A stretch of DNA of 64,000 nucleotides, from assembly GCA_014377445.1 (NCBI GenBank), contig JACMPP010000063.1, positions 1-64,000 on the forward strand, given 5' to 3'. A program made the translations under genes and the position numbers. This document shows, in pieces, positions 60,308-64,000 of the stretch. Source of the DNA: Oligoflexus sp. (lineage in GTDB: Bacteria; Bdellovibrionota_B; Oligoflexia; Oligoflexales; Oligoflexaceae). The notes below the pieces were generated by a model that saw only the letters and a list, made by a program, of their open reading frames with translations, did no database searches and was not told where the DNA came from. How positions within the stretch are numbered: the stretch's first letter is position 1; each line of letters opens with the position of its first letter.

Positions 60308-61130
60308 CGCATCTATCAGCCGCCCCTCGGTAGGCTTAGTCAGCTACTGGTTGGCCGCGAATGCCTGCAGCTCTAGTTTTGATCTTCCTTTTGATAAGAG
60401 GCAACCTTGGCGATTTTAAAGACAGAAAGACGGCAATGATTCTCTTGGAATCGAGGACGTTGGAAGCGCTGTTGTCAGGGTTTGGCATCAATCTACCTCG
60501 ACTCAGCACAATTCTTGATAACGTCAACGCAATTACGAGCGATACTCTTGATTTTATTCTCGACATGCAAATTATGAGCGTTCGCACAGAAAAACTCGAT
60601 GATTTTGAGAAGCTCACAGTGCGATAGTGCCGACGTCGAAAGCAATAGCGTTTGGCCGAGGGACTCCGGAATAATTTCAGGTCTCGCCCATCGAGCCGAA
60701 CAGTTGATTCGCGCTTTGACGGAATTTGGCATCGTGCTTAAGCTGCCCGTCATTACAGGCCATCACCCTGAAGAAATAGAGTTTTTCCACAAACTCTGTT
60801 GATCGGAAAATTCAGTATCCAGGATCGATTTTGAAAAATGTTGATGGCGAATAGCGCAATCAGCGGTGGCGGAGCATTTTGTCGAGGCAGGGTAAGTAGG
60901 GAGCTGTTTACGATTGACTGCACGTCGATTCGCAGCATTCATACAACTGAAATCTTCAGCAAAACTCTTTCATCAGAACGAAAGCCGAAATTTTGACATT
61001 GGTTGACCATCAATTTCACTGAAAAATTCCCCATCATTTATCGTGTTCCCTCTCAGAAACAGGCGGAACTATATTCGATTTATGATAGGGTGGGGATTTA
61101 GCGTTTTAACGTAAATTATTGAAGGCTTTT

Positions 61131-61613
61131 ATGACCGTATCCCAAAATTTAGTAGTTACTATGAATTACTCTGTAAAAGACGAAGACGGCAAGATAATTG
61201 ATTCGTCCGAAGGACATGAACCTCTTTCATTTATTCAAGGCACAGGATCTATAATTCCTGGCCTTGAGCGAGAAATTTTAGGTAAGAGAAAAGGAGATAA
61301 ATTCACAATCAGAGTACTTCCTGAAGATGGCTATGGACCGGTAGATCCTTCGCTCGTTGAAATTGTTCCTAGGGCTCAGTTTGCAGGTGTGAAAAATTTA
61401 GCCGTGGGAATGCAGCTACAAGCTCAGACCGATGATGACACTATGGTCGTCACTGTAGTATCACTTTCGGAAGACGAGGTCACAGTCGATGAAAACCATC
61501 CTCTGGCTGGCAAGACATTAGATTTCGAACTTGAACTTTTAGATGTTAGAGATGCTACAGCTGAAGAACTTCAACACGGCCATGTACACGGCATCGGTGG
61601 ACACCACCATTAA
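61131..61613 (+). CDS. slyD: SlyD-like FKBP-type peptidyl-prolyl isomerase
   Basis: MTVSQNLVVTMNYSVKDEDGKIIDSSEGHEPLSFIQGTGSIIPGLEREILGKRKGD; His-rich C-terminus HGHVHGIGGHHH. Confidence 0.93.
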   Translation: MTVSQNLVVTMNYSVKDEDGKIIDSSEGHEPLSFIQGTGSIIPGLEREILGKRKGDKFTIRVLPEDGYGPVDPSLVEIVPRAQFAGVKNLAVGMQLQAQTDDDTMVVTVVSLSEDEVTVDENHPLAGKTLDFELELLDVRDATAEELQHGHVHGIGGHHH

Positions 61614-61748
61614 GTGAATTATAAATTACGAATAGTTCAATGCAGAGCCGCTCCTTTTAAAAAACGAGTTTCACACTTTTTTCGAATCAACAAAATTTTC
61701 ACCTTTTCTGAGTTCCTTCGGCTATTGGGCATTCAATATTTGTCAAGC

Positions 61749-61801
61749 TATGCTCAAATCCATTATAACTTGTTTTGAGTAATTGGATTTTATTGAGCAT
61801 A
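61749..61801. promoter_or_regulatory. Inverted-repeat element upstream of wHTH/methyltransferase cassette
   Basis: TATGCTCAAATCCA ... TGGATTTTATTGAGCATA: outer 9-bp arms perfect, inner AAATCCA/TGGATTT pair, plus a third TTTTGAG half-site between. Confidence 0.45.
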
Positions 61802-61878
61802 CCCAAATTTGCGAATTCAGTCATTCAAAGTTCACTACTCAGCTTAGCATCAAAGCTTTGATTAAATTAGGTTAGAAT

Positions 61879-62103
61879 ATGCATTTTTTAACTTTTACAA
61901 AATTAAAACCAAAGCCTGAACATTTGGAAAAAATCATTTCCTATTTGAAAGTTCATCCGAGTTCTTCAACAACTGAACTGAAACGTAACTGCGGCATGAC
62001 TATGACTGCTGTTAAGTGCACGCTTCAGCAGCTTGAGAACGAAGGTCGACTAATTTTAGAGAAACAAGTTAAACCACCTAAGCTAAATATTACTCTCAAA
62101 TAG
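61879..62103 (+). CDS. Small winged-helix-like DNA-binding protein
   Basis: 74 aa: EHLEKIISYLKVHPSSSTTELKRNCGMTMTAVKCTLQQLENEGRLILEK resembles a winged-helix HTH. Confidence 0.6.
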   Translation: MHFLTFTKLKPKPEHLEKIISYLKVHPSSSTTELKRNCGMTMTAVKCTLQQLENEGRLILEKQVKPPKLNITLK

Positions 62104-62132
62104 ACAAAATCAACTCTATAAAGAGAATTACG

Positions 62133-63494
62133 ATGAAAACAGTTAGATCAAAGGTGAAGATTGTTAGCCTTTTTTCAGGTTGCGGCGGCCTTGACTTAGG
62201 TTTTCACAAATTTAACACGGAAATCATTTACGCTGCCGACAATGATAAATATGCTACAAAGATATTTAAAGAAAACCTTTCCGATAATGCAATGTTAAGA
62301 GATGTGACCTCAGAGGAATTTGAATCTGACATAAGAGCGTTAAAAACTTGCGATATCGTACTAGGTGGATTTCCTTGCCAAGGTTTTTCCAAAGCAGGAC
62401 CCAAACAGGAACTGGATCCTCGAAATTCACTATATTTAAAAATGAAGAATGCTATCGAATCTCTAAACCCACTTGTTTTTGTAGCTGAAAATGTTGATGG
62501 ATTGTCGCAAAATTTTGGCGGAATTTTTGTTCAAAAAATAATCGACGATTTTGAGAATTTGAATTATTCAGTGGACTTTAGAATAATTGATGCTGCCTCA
62601 TTTGGAGTGCCTCAACATCGCCGTAGAATTATTTTTGTAGGGATTAAGAAGTCTGAAAAAATCAATTTTTCTTGGCCAAAGCAGACTCACGCCGCAGTTA
62701 CACGAAATGGTGAATCCAAAATTTTACGCGTATTCTCAGGTGAGACGCTTATTACACCTGTTACGATAAAAGACGCGATATCTGACTTAATAAATATCGA
62801 AACTATCGCACCGGATCACCATATCACCAAAAAATGGCCCGAAAAATACGAACATATATTTAAAGCTATTGGGCCATCACAAAAGCTTTGCAATGTGAGA
62901 CATTCAAAGACTTCAGTATACACCTGGCAGATTCCAGCAGCTTTTGGCAAGATAAGCGAAAGGCAAGTAAGTATACTTGATACTATAGCAAGGAATCGAA
63001 GGCATAAAATATACGGAGATATCCCAAATGGAAATCCACTGTCAAAAACACAAATCGAGTCCCTCAGCGGTCTTAGTTTAACAAATACTGAAATTGATGA
63101 TTTAATAAAAAAGAATTATTTAAAGCAAATTGATATACGCTTTGATCTTAAGGGTGCAATGTTTTGCTCAGGTCTATTTAAAAGACCTGATTGGAATTCG
63201 CCTGCTCCTACAGTGCTTACAAATTTTCATAACCCTAGATATTTTCTTCACCCTTTTCAAAACAGGCCGTTTAGCCTTAGAGAGTGCGCTCGTCTTCAAT
63301 CTTTTCCCGATAGTTTTCTATTTTGCGAGGGATCTGGAATACCTCTCGAAGAAGGATATCGGCTAGTAGGAAACGCCGTACCACCTTTACTTTCTGAAAT
63401 AATTGCGAAAAATGTCATGGAAATTTTTAATGAGTCATCTTTAAAAATTATTGGAAACAAGAGAGAAAATGAAACTCTTAGCGTCGCCTTCTAA
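62133..63494 (+). CDS. C5-cytosine DNA methyltransferase (Dcm-type)
   Basis: 453 aa; VSLFSGCGGLDLGF (motif I), GGFPCQGFSKAGP (IV), VAENVDGL (VI), VPQHRRRIIFVG (VIII), RLVGNAVPPLLSEIIAKNV (X). Confidence 0.96.
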   Translation: MKTVRSKVKIVSLFSGCGGLDLGFHKFNTEIIYAADNDKYATKIFKENLSDNAMLRDVTSEEFESDIRALKTCDIVLGGFPCQGFSKAGPKQELDPRNSLYLKMKNAIESLNPLVFVAENVDGLSQNFGGIFVQKIIDDFENLNYSVDFRIIDAASFGVPQHRRRIIFVGIKKSEKINFSWPKQTHAAVTRNGESKILRVFSGETLITPVTIKDAISDLINIETIAPDHHITKKWPEKYEHIFKAIGPSQKLCNVRHSKTSVYTWQIPAAFGKISERQVSILDTIARNRRHKIYGDIPNGNPLSKTQIESLSGLSLTNTEIDDLIKKNYLKQIDIRFDLKGAMFCSGLFKRPDWNSPAPTVLTNFHNPRYFLHPFQNRPFSLRECARLQSFPDSFLFCEGSGIPLEEGYRLVGNAVPPLLSEIIAKNVMEIFNESSLKIIGNKRENETLSVAF

Positions 63495-64000
63495 AAATAT
63501 TGACAGTTGGATTTTAGAATATGATTTCTGGGCGACAGCTACTTTAGGTGAGATCGATGAGACAGATCGTTTCCAAAAGGAGATGGAAGACGTAGTAATG
63601 ATATTTGATGAGTTAGCTAAGATTACAGATAACTTCGATCTGAATTCTGAAATTGATTTTCTGAAAATTTCAGAGAAAATATTGTTAGATATTTCAGAAA
63701 AAGACGTGTTACTACGCGAGCGTATTTTGTGCAGTCTGGCTAAGACACTCTTTCTTGTCACAGCAAAATCAGACAACAATGCGAAATGTCGGTTTCCTCT
63801 TTTTTTGAGAAAGCACAAAGATTGGAGCCATGGGTTACCAGCTATTAAAGGCAAAGAATTAATAAATTCGCCAATTCCAAAAGACTTGACTACTGAAGCA
63901 ATCGTAAAACGAATTTCCAAATTAATCGGCCATCCTCATGTTCAAGGAAAATTTCTTGCTGCATACCTCAATTTTATTGTTTCTGAAGAAAGACACAAAC
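63469..64000 (+). CDS. Unidentified protein, truncated by window end, overlapping the methyltransferase gene
   Basis: Hand-translated open frame from ATG 63469: MKLLASPSKNIDSWILEYDFWATATLGEIDETDRFQKEMEDVVMIFDELAKITDNFDLNSEIDFLKISEKILLDISEKDVLLRERILCSLAKTLFLVTAKSDNNAKCRFPLFLRKHKDWSHGLPAIKG... open to 64000; 26-nt overlap with MTase; absent from ORF track because no stop is reached. Confidence 0.7.
   Translation, partial: MKLLASPSKNIDSWILEYDFWATATLGEIDETDRFQKEMEDVVMIFDELAKITDNFDLNSEIDFLKISEKILLDISEKDVLLRERILCSLAKTLFLVTAKSDNNAKCRFPLFLRKHKDWSHGLPAIKGKELINSPIPKDLTTEAIVKRISKLIGHPHVQGKFLAAYLNFIVSEERHK

Noticed and set aside
1-64000. Scan for CRISPR arrays, rRNA, tRNA and transposases
   Set aside because: No spaced direct repeats, no tRNA cloverleaf or rRNA sequence and no transposase/integrase motifs were recognised by eye; tRNAscan-SE, barrnap and ISfinder searches would be decisive.

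Overview
A 64 kb window of what looks like a Gram-negative bacterial chromosome (BamA/TamA-like and TamB-like proteins, lipoproteins, alternative complex III). Most of it is densely packed housekeeping and metabolic genes: FabH-like/FabG-like, TamB-TamA, PurD-PurE, Sua5-family, Maf, RDD, HemW-like, class-III aminotransferase, cholesterol-oxidase-like GMC enzyme, UvrB-UvrC, ActABCDEF, AckA, HDOD, MiaE, M24 peptidase, GlnS, GltB-GltD and SlyD. Both edges are visibly more AT-rich and accessory-like: GNAT plus a toxin-antitoxin-like pair on the left, and a small winged-helix-like ORF, a C5 DNA methyltransferase and an unidentified overlapping ORF running off the right end. The main hunting results are: (1) the truncated wHTH / C5-methyltransferase / unknown-ORF cassette with an upstream dyad; (2) a TA-like pair with a perfect 9-bp inverted repeat at its start; (3) decayed genes missed by the ORF track (HKD phospholipase-D remnant, multi-lesion RCC1-repeat gene, Crp/Fnr C-terminal remnant); (4) an 831-aa protein ending in an Rx4H (HEPN-like) motif next to a doubly degenerate receiver-GGDEF protein; (5) an ExeA-like ATPase with an altered Walker B paired with a TPR protein; (6) an exported cholesterol-oxidase-like enzyme; (7) a strong perfect hairpin upstream of the act operon. 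No tRNA, rRNA, CRISPR array or intact transposase was recognised. All family calls come from reading the translated motifs; no database search was run.
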